Of a stretch of DNA of 64,000 bases, positions 39,292 to 47,833 are shown piece by piece; positions within the stretch are counted from its first letter, which is position 1; each line of letters opens with the position of its first letter. Source of the DNA: Mesorhizobium loti. Lineage in GTDB: Bacteria; Pseudomonadota; Alphaproteobacteria; Rhizobiales; Rhizobiaceae. The notes under the pieces were generated by a model that saw nothing but the letters and a program-made list of their open reading frames with translations, had not been told where the DNA came from and did not search any database. The stretch lies in contig NZ_QGGH01000005.1 in the NCBI RefSeq assembly GCF_003148495.1, positions 310,001 through 374,000 on the forward strand. The letters run 5' to 3'. The translations under genes and the position numbers were made by a program.

Positions 39292-39926
39292 GCTTCTCCG
39301 AACACCGCATCCCAGGCCGTGACGGCGGCGAGTGCACGCGCCGCCACCTCGTCGACGCTCATGCCGGGCTTGAACAGGCTGGAGCCAAGCCCGAAGGCCG
39401 TCACGCCGGCGGCCTTGTAGCCGGCAAAATCTTTTTCGGAGACGCCACCGACGGCGCCGACCACTGTTTGCGCCGGCAACACCGCGCGCATCGCGGAAAT
39501 GCCGGCAGCACCCAGCACGCTCGCCGGGAAGAATTTGAGGGCCGAGGCACCAAGCTTGATCGCCAGGAAGGCCTCGGTCGGCGTGAGCACGCCGGGCATC
39601 GTCACCATGCCGTAGTGCATCGCACGCGCCATCACCTCGGCATCGATGTTGGGGCTGACCAGCAGCAGCCCGCCGGCCTTGTGCAAACCATCGACATCGG
39701 CTGGCGTCAGCACCGTGCCGGCGCCGACCAGGGCTGTTTTCGGAAGCACTTCCACAATCCCAGCGATCGACGAAAACGGCTCCGGTGAGTTCAGCGGCAC
39801 TTCGATCGCCTCGATGCCGGCATCGAACAGTGCCTGGCCGATAGCGATCGCTTCACTCGGCTTGAGGCCACGCAGGATGGCGACCAGCCCGCGCTTGAGC
39901 TTGGGGAAAGGTGCGGTCTGGCTCAT
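39288..39926 (-). CDS. dgoA: 2-dehydro-3-deoxy-6-phosphogalactonate aldolase
   Basis: A 212-residue class I KDPG/KDPGal aldolase yielding pyruvate and glyceraldehyde-3-phosphate. It shows LVAILRGLKPSEA, IEVPLNSPEP, LVGAGTVLTPADVD and the Schiff-base lysine region LGASALKFFPAS near residue 127, with GAVGGVS near 155. The NSPEP variant is typical of the galactonate enzyme rather than Eda. Both ends overlap neighbours by 4 nt, so the operon is tightly coupled. Confidence 0.93.
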   Translation of the reverse strand: MSQTAPFPKLKRGLVAILRGLKPSEAIAIGQALFDAGIEAIEVPLNSPEPFSSIAGIVEVLPKTALVGAGTVLTPADVDGLHKAGGLLLVSPNIDAEVMARAMHYGMVTMPGVLTPTEAFLAIKLGASALKFFPASVLGAAGISAMRAVLPAQTVVGAVGGVSEKDFAGYKAAGVTAFGLGSSLFKPGMSVDEVAARALAAVTAWDAVFGEA

Positions 39927-40882
39927 CGGGCTGCTCCAATTCTGGCGATCATGCCGTTCTCGCGCGCCGCCTCGACGAGGCCGGCACGCACCGCCTCATC
40001 GGCGTCAACGGTCCGAACCTCAAACCCCGCAAGACCAAGTGCGGCCTGGTAGAGCGCGGCCAGCGCGCCGGAGGCAACCAGCACGACAGGTTCCGCACCG
40101 GCGCCGTGACGGCGGCTGGCCGAGGCGATCTCGCCACCGATCAGAAGGCCGGACAGGCAGGCTGCGGCATCGTCGGCTTTCAGGTCCTGCAGCAGGCCGG
40201 CGGCGCGGATGGAAAACAGCCGCGAGGTGACATCGCCGCCTTCGCCCAATGCGGTTTCGCACCAGCGGCGGAAGAACGGATTGTCCGATGTGACCGGCTT
40301 GGGGTGCTCGCCGAGCGAATGGCGCAGGATCGAATGCGCGGCAAGCACCGAGAACAGCTCGCCGGTCGGCCAGGTGCCGAAGCCGACAACGGCGCCGTCC
40401 TCGACCAGCACCCATTTCGAATGGGTGCCGGGCATGCAGACCAGCTGGCGTCCCCTGGCCGGCAGGCCAGCGCCAGCGAGCTGGGTTTCCTCGCCGCGCA
40501 TGACGTCGGGCGCATCGGCCAAGCGCTGGGCAAGGCCCGGAACGATGCGGATGTCGCGGCTTTGCCCAGGCACCTTGGCAGCACCGCCGAGAATGGCACT
40601 GAGTGGCGCCGGCACGGTGACATAGGGCGCCTCCAGCCAGCCCTGTCGGGAACCGGCCATGCCGCAGATGATGACGGGCAGCGCTTCCGGTGCTCCCATC
40701 GCCGCCAGATGCCCTTCGAGAATGGTTGCAAAACCCTTCTGTTGCGCGGTGATCAGGCCATCATCGCCGCGGCGTTCGGCCAGCATCTTGCCTTGCCCGT
40801 CGATCAGCCAGACCCGCATGCGGGTTGTGCCCCAGTCGACAGCGGCTACCGCCGGCGCGTTGCTGGCAAACCCTGGGCTCAC
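39923..40882 (-). CDS. dgoK: 2-dehydro-3-deoxygalactonokinase
   Basis: A 319-residue kinase that phosphorylates 2-keto-3-deoxygalactonate. It shows VAAVDWGTTRMRVWLID at the N-terminus, IICGMAGSRQGWLEAPY near residue 70, RGEETQLAG and the substrate/phosphate segment MPGTHSKWVLVEDG near 155. The start is a GTG at 40882 overlapping the SDR stop (GTGA); the frame continues upstream to 41350 as a shadow of that gene. It feeds DgoA directly. Confidence 0.93.
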   Translation of the reverse strand: MSPGFASNAPAVAAVDWGTTRMRVWLIDGQGKMLAERRGDDGLITAQQKGFATILEGHLAAMGAPEALPVIICGMAGSRQGWLEAPYVTVPAPLSAILGGAAKVPGQSRDIRIVPGLAQRLADAPDVMRGEETQLAGAGLPARGRQLVCMPGTHSKWVLVEDGAVVGFGTWPTGELFSVLAAHSILRHSLGEHPKPVTSDNPFFRRWCETALGEGGDVTSRLFSIRAAGLLQDLKADDAAACLSGLLIGGEIASASRRHGAGAEPVVLVASGALAALYQAALGLAGFEVRTVDADEAVRAGLVEAARENGMIARIGAAR

Positions 40883-41646
40883 AGGAAACCTCCATCGACG
40901 ATCAGCATCTGCGCGGTCAGCATGCGCGAGGCGTCCGAGGCGAGGAACAGCACGGTGCCGACGATGTCGTCCGGTTGCATCACCTGCTTGATGCATTGCT
41001 TGGCGACATGGGCGGCAAGCGCCTGTTCGGTCACCCAGAGCTCCTTCTGCCGCTCGGTGATCACCCAGCCGGGCGCAATGGCGTTGACGCGGATGCCGTC
41101 CACGCCGAGCTTGCCGGCCAGCCCCTTGGTCAGACCTAGGATGCCGGCCTTGGCGGCGGTGTAGGACGGCATGTCGGGGTGGTTGATGAGATAGGATGTC
41201 GAGGTGAAGTTGATGATCGAGCCGCCGCCGGCCCGCTTCATGCCCGGCGCCACCGCTTGCGCGGTGAAGAAGTGCGGCCGCAGATTGATCGCCTGGTTGT
41301 TGTCCCAGAACTCCACCGTCACGTCCTCGACGGCGTGGCGCTCGTCCCAAGCGGCATTGTTGATCAGCACGGTGACATCGCCATGCGCCTCGGCGGCCTT
41401 CGCGGCGGATGCCCGCAAGGCCTCGATGTCGCGCAGGTCGGTCTTGAGATAGAGCGGCCGCTTGCCGAATTCTTTTTCGATGCGGTCGGCGAGTATCGTG
41501 CTCGGGCCGTCGGCGATGTCGACGAAGGCGACATTGGCGCCCTGGCGCACAAACCCCTCGGTCAGTGCCGCGCCAATTCCGGAGCCGCCGCCGGTGATCA
41601 GCACCGAGGCTCCTTCGAGGTCGGCAAAATGCGCCGATGGCATCAT
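40879..41646 (-). CDS. SDR-family sugar dehydrogenase (probable galactose dehydrogenase)
   Basis: A 255-residue short-chain dehydrogenase with VLITGGGSGIGAAL near residue 15, FVDIAD (acidic beta-2 end, NAD preference), NNAA, SFTSTSY-type catalytic serine (NFTSTSYL), YTAAKAG and IAPGWVITER. Leading a lactonase-kinase-aldolase operon, it most plausibly oxidises D-galactose to the lactone. Start 41646 (of a double ATG) has GGGAG upstream; the frame extends to 41667. The substrate is inferred from context only. Confidence 0.85.
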   Translation of the reverse strand: MMPSAHFADLEGASVLITGGGSGIGAALTEGFVRQGANVAFVDIADGPSTILADRIEKEFGKRPLYLKTDLRDIEALRASAAKAAEAHGDVTVLINNAAWDERHAVEDVTVEFWDNNQAINLRPHFFTAQAVAPGMKRAGGGSIINFTSTSYLINHPDMPSYTAAKAGILGLTKGLAGKLGVDGIRVNAIAPGWVITERQKELWVTEQALAAHVAKQCIKQVMQPDDIVGTVLFLASDASRMLTAQMLIVDGGFL

Positions 41647-41661
41647 CGTTCTTGTCTCCCA

Positions 41662-41766
41662 GCGCATGACCCCGAAAATCGGATCGATTTTCGGAAAGGG
41701 ATCATGCGCAAAATGTAAATTGCTACAGCGTCCTTTGCACGTCCAAGAGGACGCGCGGCGCTGTAG
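41662..41766. repeat. Two tandem palindromic intergenic repeats
   Basis: GCGCATGA (41662-41669) mirrors TCATGCGC (41702-41709) around a CCGAAAATCG/CGATTTTCGG palindrome. A second hairpin CTACAGCGTCC...CTGTAG follows at 41723-41766. Both look like members of dispersed rhizobial palindromic families. The first overlaps the extreme 5' extension of the SDR frame, supporting the shorter start. The rest of the gap to 41916 shows no gene. Confidence 0.65.
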
Positions 41767-41916
41767 TCGTGACCGGCGCGCATCCTAGCCACGCAAGGCG
41801 CGCGGGCAAGGGCGAACCGTCGAATTTCAGGGCTTATGTCAGACAAAACGACAATGCGCCGCACCGGGTGCGCACAGCGGCACCGTCGGGATTGCGGACC
41901 GCGGGGGAATCGCCGG

Positions 41917-43266
41917 TCAGATCGCCTTGGCGCGCAAGGCGCCGCGGAAGGAATCGCGGAGATAGCCGAGCGTGGCGTCGGCGTCGACCGGCTTGCCGAA
42001 CAGATAGCCTTGCCCGCCGGCGCAGCCGAATTGGACCAGGCGGTCGGCCTGCGCTTCCTGCTCGATGCCTTCGGCGACGACGTCCATGCCAAGCCCCTCG
42101 CACATGGCGAGAATGGCGCGGATGATGTGTTCGGACGGCCTGTCATCGAGAATGGAGGAGACGAAGGCGCGGTCGATCTTGAGCTTGTCGAAATGGAATT
42201 CGCGCAGACGGCCGAGCGAGGACTGGCCGGTGCCGAAATCGTCGAGCGAAACGCGGATGCCGACGCGGCGCAGATCCTCGACGATCTGCGCGGCCGAAGC
42301 CGGGTCGTTCATCAGGCCGGTCTCGGTGATCTCGATCTCCAGCCGGCGCGGATCGAAGCCGGTGCGGTCGAGGATCGCCAGTATGTGCAGGCCGGTGTTC
42401 TGGTCGACGAGCTGCGAGGGCGACAGGTTGAACGACAGGAACAGGTCCTTCGGCCAGCTTCTGGCGGCTTCGGTCGCCTTGCGCAGTACCAGCTGCGACA
42501 GCGGGCCGATGATGCCGCGCTCCTCGGCGATGGGAATGAAGACCGTGGGCGGCACCGAGCCAAGGTCGCGATCGGTCCACCGCGCCAGCGTCTCGAAGCC
42601 GATGGTGCGGCGCGTGTTGAGGTCGACGATCGGCTGGAAATGCGGCTCCACCTCGCCGGCCGAGACGGCGCGACGCAGCGCCTGTTCGATGCGGGTGACG
42701 CGCTTGGCCGCTTCTTCCATCTCGCGGGTGTAGACAACGACACGGCCACGGCCGGAACGCTTGGCATGGTAGAGCGCCGTCTCTGCCTTGTTGATGAGGA
42801 TCTCGGTGGTCTCGTCGCCGGAATAGAACAGCGAGCAGCCGACCGAGGCCGAAAGCCTGGCGGTGCGTTCGCCGACATCATAGGGCGCCGACAGTATCTC
42901 GATCAGCATGCGGGACTTTTCGGCCGCTGCATCCTCGCTGAACACCAGGGGATAGAGAAAGGCGAACTCGTCGGCGCCGATGCGGCAGACCGTTGAGTGG
43001 CCGTCCATCGAGGCGCGCAACCGCATGGCGACCTGGATCAGGATGTCGTCGCCGGCCTTGTGGCCGAACAAATCGTTGATCGGCTTGAAGCCGTCGAGGT
43101 CGAGAATACCGACGGTAAAGGGTGCGGGATCGTCGGCACGGTCGCTGATCAGGCGATCGACCTTGTCGAAGAAGCGGCGATGGTTGCCAAGCCCGGTCAA
43201 CGGATCTGTGAATGCCAGATCCGTGCTCTCCCTGTTTGCCTGACCGGTGCCAAACGAAGTTTGCAT
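41917..43266 (-). CDS. GGDEF/EAL protein (cyclic-di-GMP enzyme)
   Basis: A 449-residue cytoplasmic protein with a GGDEF domain (about 18-175) followed by an EAL domain (about 190-440). No membrane or sensor domain is visible. The GGDEF signature reads GADEF (in CRIGADEFAFLYP), so cyclase activity is doubtful. The EAL side keeps ETLARW (ExLxR), SFNLSPSQL, EITETGLM, SLDDFGTGQSSL and DRAFVS, so phosphodiesterase activity is plausible. It should lower c-di-GMP and favour motility over attachment. It is monocistronic. Confidence 0.9.
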   Translation of the reverse strand: MQTSFGTGQANRESTDLAFTDPLTGLGNHRRFFDKVDRLISDRADDPAPFTVGILDLDGFKPINDLFGHKAGDDILIQVAMRLRASMDGHSTVCRIGADEFAFLYPLVFSEDAAAEKSRMLIEILSAPYDVGERTARLSASVGCSLFYSGDETTEILINKAETALYHAKRSGRGRVVVYTREMEEAAKRVTRIEQALRRAVSAGEVEPHFQPIVDLNTRRTIGFETLARWTDRDLGSVPPTVFIPIAEERGIIGPLSQLVLRKATEAARSWPKDLFLSFNLSPSQLVDQNTGLHILAILDRTGFDPRRLEIEITETGLMNDPASAAQIVEDLRRVGIRVSLDDFGTGQSSLGRLREFHFDKLKIDRAFVSSILDDRPSEHIIRAILAMCEGLGMDVVAEGIEQEAQADRLVQFGCAGGQGYLFGKPVDADATLGYLRDSFRGALRAKAI

Positions 43267-43450
43267 CGGTGTCCCTGTTTTGTGACGTCGGAATTTATTT
43301 CGAGACTGGCAGCAAACCCTTTAGGAAACGTATCGCGAAATCGATTTTTCGCGGCTAAGCGGCGTCATGTGCACGGGGACCGATACGAGGCTCGGCGCGG
43401 GTCGGCGACAGTCCCTCCACAAGGCGAAAAAACGACGCGCAAAAAACGCG

Positions 43451-43849
43451 CTAGCCGCGCGTCGGAAACACCCATAGCAACGACATGACGTAGCTCACCG
43501 CGCCTGCGGCAACCGTCGTCAGCGCCGACATGGCGAGCGCTGACAAGCCGAAACGCGTGACCGCCAGGTGCGACACCAGACCCGAAAACAGAGCGCATCC
43601 GAGCTGCAGCGCAAGATAGCGCGGCATGGCGCTGACGTGATCGTGCTGGCCGCCGAATGTCCAGCCGCGCTGTGCGCTATAGGCAACAACAACGGCAATC
43701 GCATAGGCGACGACACTACCGATGAAGGGCGAAAGGCCCAGCGACACCAGAAGCCACGACAGAACGAAGAACAGCAATGCGGCGCCGACGCCGACCGTCA
43801 GGAATCGGAACAGGCGTGTCTGGACAAAGGTCGGCAATGCTTCGCTCAT
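43451..43849 (-). CDS. GtrA-family membrane protein
   Basis: A 132-residue protein with four transmembrane helices (LTVGVGAALLFFVLSWLLV; IGSVVAYAIAVVVAY; YLALQLGCALFSGLV; AGAVSYVMSLLWVF) and the conserved start RFLTVGVGA, typical of GtrA proteins thought to help flip or supply polyprenyl-linked sugars. No glycosyltransferase partner is adjacent. Its ATG overlaps the stop of a very small upstream frame. Confidence 0.88.
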   Translation of the reverse strand: MSEALPTFVQTRLFRFLTVGVGAALLFFVLSWLLVSLGLSPFIGSVVAYAIAVVVAYSAQRGWTFGGQHDHVSAMPRYLALQLGCALFSGLVSHLAVTRFGLSALAMSALTTVAAGAVSYVMSLLWVFPTRG

Positions 43850-43992
43850 GCGTCGCGCGCCGGCAGCTGGTTGGCCGGCAAGTCATTGGCCGGTAGGTCA
43901 TCGACCAGTAAGTCATCGTTGGGGCATGGCATCAGGGTTGTGAGTTCGAGCTGTCTGGTTGCGGCGGCGCGGATGGCGGTGACGGCGTTCAT
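43846..43992 (-). CDS. Possible 48-residue protein coupled to gtrA
   Basis: A short frame MNAVTAIRAAATRQLELTTL... ends in an ATGA overlap with gtrA. Its C-terminal half consists of DLPAN-type repeats. The ribosome-binding site is weak and no family is recognised. The overlap is the main reason to consider it real; it could equally be a leader peptide or chance. Confidence 0.3.
   Translation of the reverse strand: MNAVTAIRAAATRQLELTTLMPCPNDDLLVDDLPANDLPANQLPARDA
43871..43915. repeat. Three 15-bp tandem repeats
   Basis: TTGGCCGGCAAGTCA, TTGGCCGGTAGGTCA and TCGACCAGTAAGTCA follow each other directly, in frame with the small leftward frame (VDDLPANDLPAN on that strand). Confidence 0.7.
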
Positions 43993-44242
43993 GGTCGTTG
44001 TTCCATCGAGTGCCCGGGGCTGCATCAACACTGCCGGGCGCATTCGGGGCTTACCTTTGCACGGCTAGGCTTAAGAAAGCGATGACGCGCTGTTCGCCTT
44101 GTTTCCAGATGGCCGGGGCAGATCGGACGCTGGCTCGGGTTTGCGACTTCTGATGCCAATCTTCAAAATGTCGCGATTGGCAGACGGGCAGTGAGCCTGT
44201 ACAGGCAAGACAGTCGCCCATCCGAGCCGCCGGAGACCCGCC

Positions 44243-45184
44243 ATGAAGCTGAAAATCGCCGTCCAGATGGACCACATCTCCACCGTGTCGATCGCCGGCG
44301 ACACCTCGTTCGCGCTGTCGCTGGAGGCGCAGCGGCGCGGCCATCAGCTGTTCCACTACACGCCCGACCGGCTGTCGTTGCGCGACGGCAAGGTGTTTGC
44401 CCGCATCGAGGAGATGCAGGTGCGCGACGAGAAGGGAGCCCATTATTCGCTGGGCGAGCAGGTACGCACCGATCTCGCGGAAATGGACGTCGTCCTGCTG
44501 CGCCAGGATCCGCCCTTCGACATGAACTACATCACCACCACGCACATCCTGGAGCGCATCCATCCGGGGACATTGGTGGTCAACGACCCGGCCTGGGTGC
44601 GCAACAGCCCGGAAAAGATCTTCGTCACCGAGTTTTCCGACCTGATGCCGGACACGCTGATCACCAAGGATCCACTCGAAGTTGCCGCCTTCCGCAAGGA
44701 GTTCGGCGACATCATCGTCAAGCCGCTCTACGGCAATGGCGGCGCCGGCATCTTCCATCTGCACGAGGCCGACCGCAACCTTGCCTCGCTGTTGGAAATG
44801 TTCGGCCAGATGTTCCGCGAACCCTATATCGTGCAGCGCTACCTCAAGGACGTGCGCAAGGGCGACAAGCGCATCATCCTGATCGACGGCGAGCCGGTCG
44901 GCGCCATCAACCGGGTGCCGGCCGAGCATGATTCCCGCTCCAACATGCATGTCGGCGGCCGCGCCGAAAAAACCGAACTAACGGAACGCGAGCGCGAGAT
45001 CTGCGCCCGCATCGGACCGTCGCTGAAGGAGCGCGGCTTCATCCTCGTCGGCATCGACGTCATCGGCGACTATATGACCGAGATCAACGTGACCTCGCCG
45101 ACCGGCGTGCGCGAGGTCAAGCGCTTCGGTGGCGCAGACATCGCCAGCCTGTTCTGGGACGCGGTCGAGGACAAGCGGAAGTGA
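44243..45184 (+). CDS. gshB: Glutathione synthetase
   Basis: A 313-residue ATP-grasp ligase adding glycine to gamma-glutamylcysteine. It shows [12 protein letters not shown] at the N-terminus, [20 protein letters not shown] near residue 85, [18 protein letters not shown] near 155 (ATP-grasp loop), [15 protein letters not shown] near 235 and [20 protein letters not shown] near 275. Length and motif order match bacterial GshB. It stands as a single gene upstream of the YifB-type ATPase. Confidence 0.97.
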   Translation: MKLKIAVQMDHISTVSIAGDTSFALSLEAQRRGHQLFHYTPDRLSLRDGKVFARIEEMQVRDEKGAHYSLGEQVRTDLAEMDVVLLRQDPPFDMNYITTTHILERIHPGTLVVNDPAWVRNSPEKIFVTEFSDLMPDTLITKDPLEVAAFRKEFGDIIVKPLYGNGGAGIFHLHEADRNLASLLEMFGQMFREPYIVQRYLKDVRKGDKRIILIDGEPVGAINRVPAEHDSRSNMHVGGRAEKTELTEREREICARIGPSLKERGFILVGIDVIGDYMTEINVTSPTGVREVKRFGGADIASLFWDAVEDKRK

Positions 45185-45365
45185 CCGTTTTCATTTTGTC
45201 TTAACCATGTTCCGCTTTTGCAACCGAGCTCTATTCGGCTGCAACCTACACGCTCACGTGTTCCTGTAATGTTCTTGATTTGATCAAGGAATTGTGATTG
45301 TCTCCTCGAGGGCCGTTCCTGGCCCGATCGCACGGGCTGGGGCCAGCCTAAATTGGGGTTGCACG

Positions 45366-46898
45366 ATGGTGGCGCGGGTTCGCACGGTCGCTTTCCAGGG
45401 CATCGAGGCTGTGCCGGTCGACGTGCAGGTGATGATCGCGCCCGGCAAGGTCAACATGCACATCGTCGGCCTCGCCGACAAGGCGGTGGCCGAAAGCCGC
45501 GAGCGCGTGCAGGCAGCACTTCATGCTTCCGGCCTGTCGATGCCGTCGAAGAAGGTTACGGTCAATCTGGCGCCCGCCGATCTGCCCAAGGAAGGCAGCC
45601 ATTACGATCTGCCGATCGCGCTTGGCCTGATGGCCGCCCTTGGCGCCATTCCGGGCGACATGCTGGCCGGCTATGTCGTGCTTGGCGAATTGTCGCTCGA
45701 CGGCACGATTGCCGCCGTCGCCGGCGCCTTGCCGGCGGCAATCGCCGCCAATGCCGAGGGCAAGGGCTTGATCTGCCCGTTCGCCTGCGGGCCGGAAGCG
45801 GCCTGGGCGGGCAAGGATTTCGACATCCTGGCGCCGCGCAGCCTGATCGCCATCGCCAACCATTTTCGCGGCACGCAGGTGCTGTCGCGACCGGAAGCCG
45901 GCATCCACGCCGCGGCGCGCGACCTACCCGATCTCGCCGACATCAAGGGCCAGGAGACCGCCAAGCGGGCGCTGGAAGTGGCGGCCGCCGGTGGTCATAA
46001 TCTGCTGATGATCGGGCCACCGGGATCGGGAAAATCGATGCTGGCGCAGCGGCTGCCTTCGATCCTTCCGCCGCTGGCGCCGAAGGAACTGCTCGAAGTG
46101 TCGATGATCGCCTCGGTGGCCGGCGAGCTCGGCGAAGGCAAGCTGACCGACCGGCGGCCGTTCCGCGCGCCGCACCATTCGGCCTCGATGGCGGCCATGG
46201 TTGGCGGTGGCATCCGCGCGCGGCCGGGCGAAGTGTCGCTCGCCCATCACGGCGTGCTGTTCCTCGACGAATTTCCCGAGTTCACGCCGCAGACGCTCGA
46301 TGCGCTGCGCCAGCCGCTGGAGACCGGCGACTGCATGATCGCGCGGGCCAACCATCGCGTCACCTACCCGGCGCGCATCCAGCTGGTTGCGGCGATGAAC
46401 CCGTGCCGATGCGGCATGGCCGGCGAGCCGGGCTATCGCTGCCTGCGCGGCGACCGCTGCCGCACCGACTACCAGGCGCGCATCTCAGGCCCGCTGCTCG
46501 ACCGCATCGATCTCAGGATCGAAGTGCCGGCGGTCTCGGCCAGCGACCTGATCCGACCGGACCGGGCGGAGAAAAGTGCCGATGTGGCGCTGCGCGTGGC
46601 GCGTGCCCGCACCGTCCAGCGCGAACGCTTCGAACGGCTCGGCGCTACCCGAGCCACCACCAACGCGCATTGCGCGCCGTCGGTCATCGAGGAGATCGCC
46701 ATGCCTGACGCCGCCGGCCTGTCGCTGCTCAAGGACGCCAGCGAGAAGCTCGCCTTTTCGGCGCGGGCCTACCACCGCGTGTTGAAGGTCGCGAGAACAC
46801 TGGCCGATCTTGACGCCAGCGAAACCGTCGGCCGCATCCATCTGGCCGAAGCGATTTCTTATCGGATGAGTTCGGAGCGGGTGGCGCAGGCGGCGTAA
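45366..46898 (+). CDS. ComM/YifB-family Mg-chelatase-like AAA+ ATPase
   Basis: A 510-residue protein with an N-terminal Lon-protease-like fold (FQGIEAVPVDVQ near residue 8; LPKEGSHYDLPIALGLM near 77). A ChlI-type AAA+ module follows, with Walker A GPPGSGKSMLAQRLP near 218, Walker B LFLDEFPEF near 300, and a zinc-type CRCGMAGEPGYRC insert near 343. The C-terminal Mg-chelatase helical domain contains FSARAYHRVLKVARTLAD. Homologues act as hexameric helicases aiding branch migration in natural transformation. ATG 45366 gives the family start; the frame opens earlier at 45294. Confidence 0.93.
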   Translation: MVARVRTVAFQGIEAVPVDVQVMIAPGKVNMHIVGLADKAVAESRERVQAALHASGLSMPSKKVTVNLAPADLPKEGSHYDLPIALGLMAALGAIPGDMLAGYVVLGELSLDGTIAAVAGALPAAIAANAEGKGLICPFACGPEAAWAGKDFDILAPRSLIAIANHFRGTQVLSRPEAGIHAAARDLPDLADIKGQETAKRALEVAAAGGHNLLMIGPPGSGKSMLAQRLPSILPPLAPKELLEVSMIASVAGELGEGKLTDRRPFRAPHHSASMAAMVGGGIRARPGEVSLAHHGVLFLDEFPEFTPQTLDALRQPLETGDCMIARANHRVTYPARIQLVAAMNPCRCGMAGEPGYRCLRGDRCRTDYQARISGPLLDRIDLRIEVPAVSASDLIRPDRAEKSADVALRVARARTVQRERFERLGATRATTNAHCAPSVIEEIAMPDAAGLSLLKDASEKLAFSARAYHRVLKVARTLADLDASETVGRIHLAEAISYRMSSERVAQAA

Positions 46899-47243
46899 GT
46901 CACCTGCCTGCTGATGGCCGTGCTTGCGGTTGTGGGTTTTGGTCCTGCCGGCGAAATCTGGCAGTACGCGATCTCGCGACAAGCTGACCCTGCCACGTTG
47001 CCTTCCGCGATCACGCCATAACCGCCACCCAGCGAATCGACCATCTCTGCAGTGCGGCGGACCTGATTGTCCGCTTGGCCGGCGTCCTCACCACCCAACG
47101 GCCCCCACCGAACGGGCGCCGGCCATTTTCTTCCTCTTCCAGAAGCGTGGCCGTTATCGACGCCGGACTTAAGTCTGGGCTTCTGCTTTGGATGTTCTTT
47201 ATTTAGACAATGCGAATATGATTGCGGTTGAGGGTGTACCGCT
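46899..47243. other. 345-bp gene-free interval
   Basis: No reading frame with recognisable homology or a ribosome-binding site is visible. The last ~60 bp before 47243 turn AT-rich and probably hold the promoter of the following J-domain gene. Confidence 0.4.
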
Positions 47244-47783
47244 ATGTTCATTGACTACTACGAAGTTTTGGAAGTTAGCCCGAATGCCAACTCGGAAACG
47301 CTGGAGCGCATATTTCGCTATTTTGCGATGCGCTATCATCCAGACAATCAACAGACTGGCGATGAAGCCCGCTTCAGCGAAATCGTGGAAGCCCACAATA
47401 CGCTCAAGGATCCGGTCAAGCGCGCTCAATACGACATCGCGTACAGAGACCATGCCGGCCTTCGCCGCGAGTTGACCGAGGAAGCCAGCAACACCAAAGG
47501 CATCGAGCGGGATGCTGTGATCCAGGCCAAACTGCTGTCGCTGCTTTACGCAAAGCGCCGCCACGACGTCACCGATCCTGGGATCGGAGATGTAGAGCTC
47601 GAACGATTGTCAGGCTGTCCGCGAGAACATCTCGAGTTTCATCTCTGGTATCTGAAAGCGAAAGGCTGGATAGCAAGAGTGGAAAACGGGACGATCGCGA
47701 TTACGGTGGAAGGCGTGGACCGCGCCAATTCCGAATACCGTCGCGATCCCACCATTCGGCTGCTAGACCATACAGCTTCCTAA
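47244..47783 (+). CDS. J-domain protein with winged-helix-like C-terminus
   Basis: A 179-residue cytoplasmic protein. Residues 1-68 are a J-domain (DYYEVLEVSPNANSETLERI; HPD in RYHPDNQQ; LKDPVKRAQYD), which should stimulate a DnaK ATPase. There is no Gly/Phe or zinc region. Residues 95-165 (AKLLSLLYAKRRHDVTDPGI, LSGCPREHLEFHLWYLKAKG, WIARVENGTIAITVEGVD) read as a winged-helix fold with recognition helix and wing. Composition is less GC-rich than the neighbours. The combination suggests a DnaK-linked regulator; DNA binding is unproven. Confidence 0.8.
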   Translation: MFIDYYEVLEVSPNANSETLERIFRYFAMRYHPDNQQTGDEARFSEIVEAHNTLKDPVKRAQYDIAYRDHAGLRRELTEEASNTKGIERDAVIQAKLLSLLYAKRRHDVTDPGIGDVELERLSGCPREHLEFHLWYLKAKGWIARVENGTIAITVEGVDRANSEYRRDPTIRLLDHTAS

Positions 47784-47833
47784 CACCTTATCTCTCGCCG
47801 GAAGCCAGGTCGAAGACCCGCCGCCATGCCTCT

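Noticed and set aside
45274-45288. CTTGATTTGATCAAG inverted repeat upstream of the ComM/YifB gene, resembling an FNR/FixK box
   Set aside because: The two TTGAT/ATCAA halves are separated by 3 nt, not the 4 nt required for an FNR/FixK site, and the gene has no link to oxygen regulation.
46859-47251. Minus-strand 130-codon frame in the gap before the J-domain gene
   Set aside because: No ribosome-binding site, no domain, overlaps the end of the ComM/YifB gene, and composition looks non-coding.
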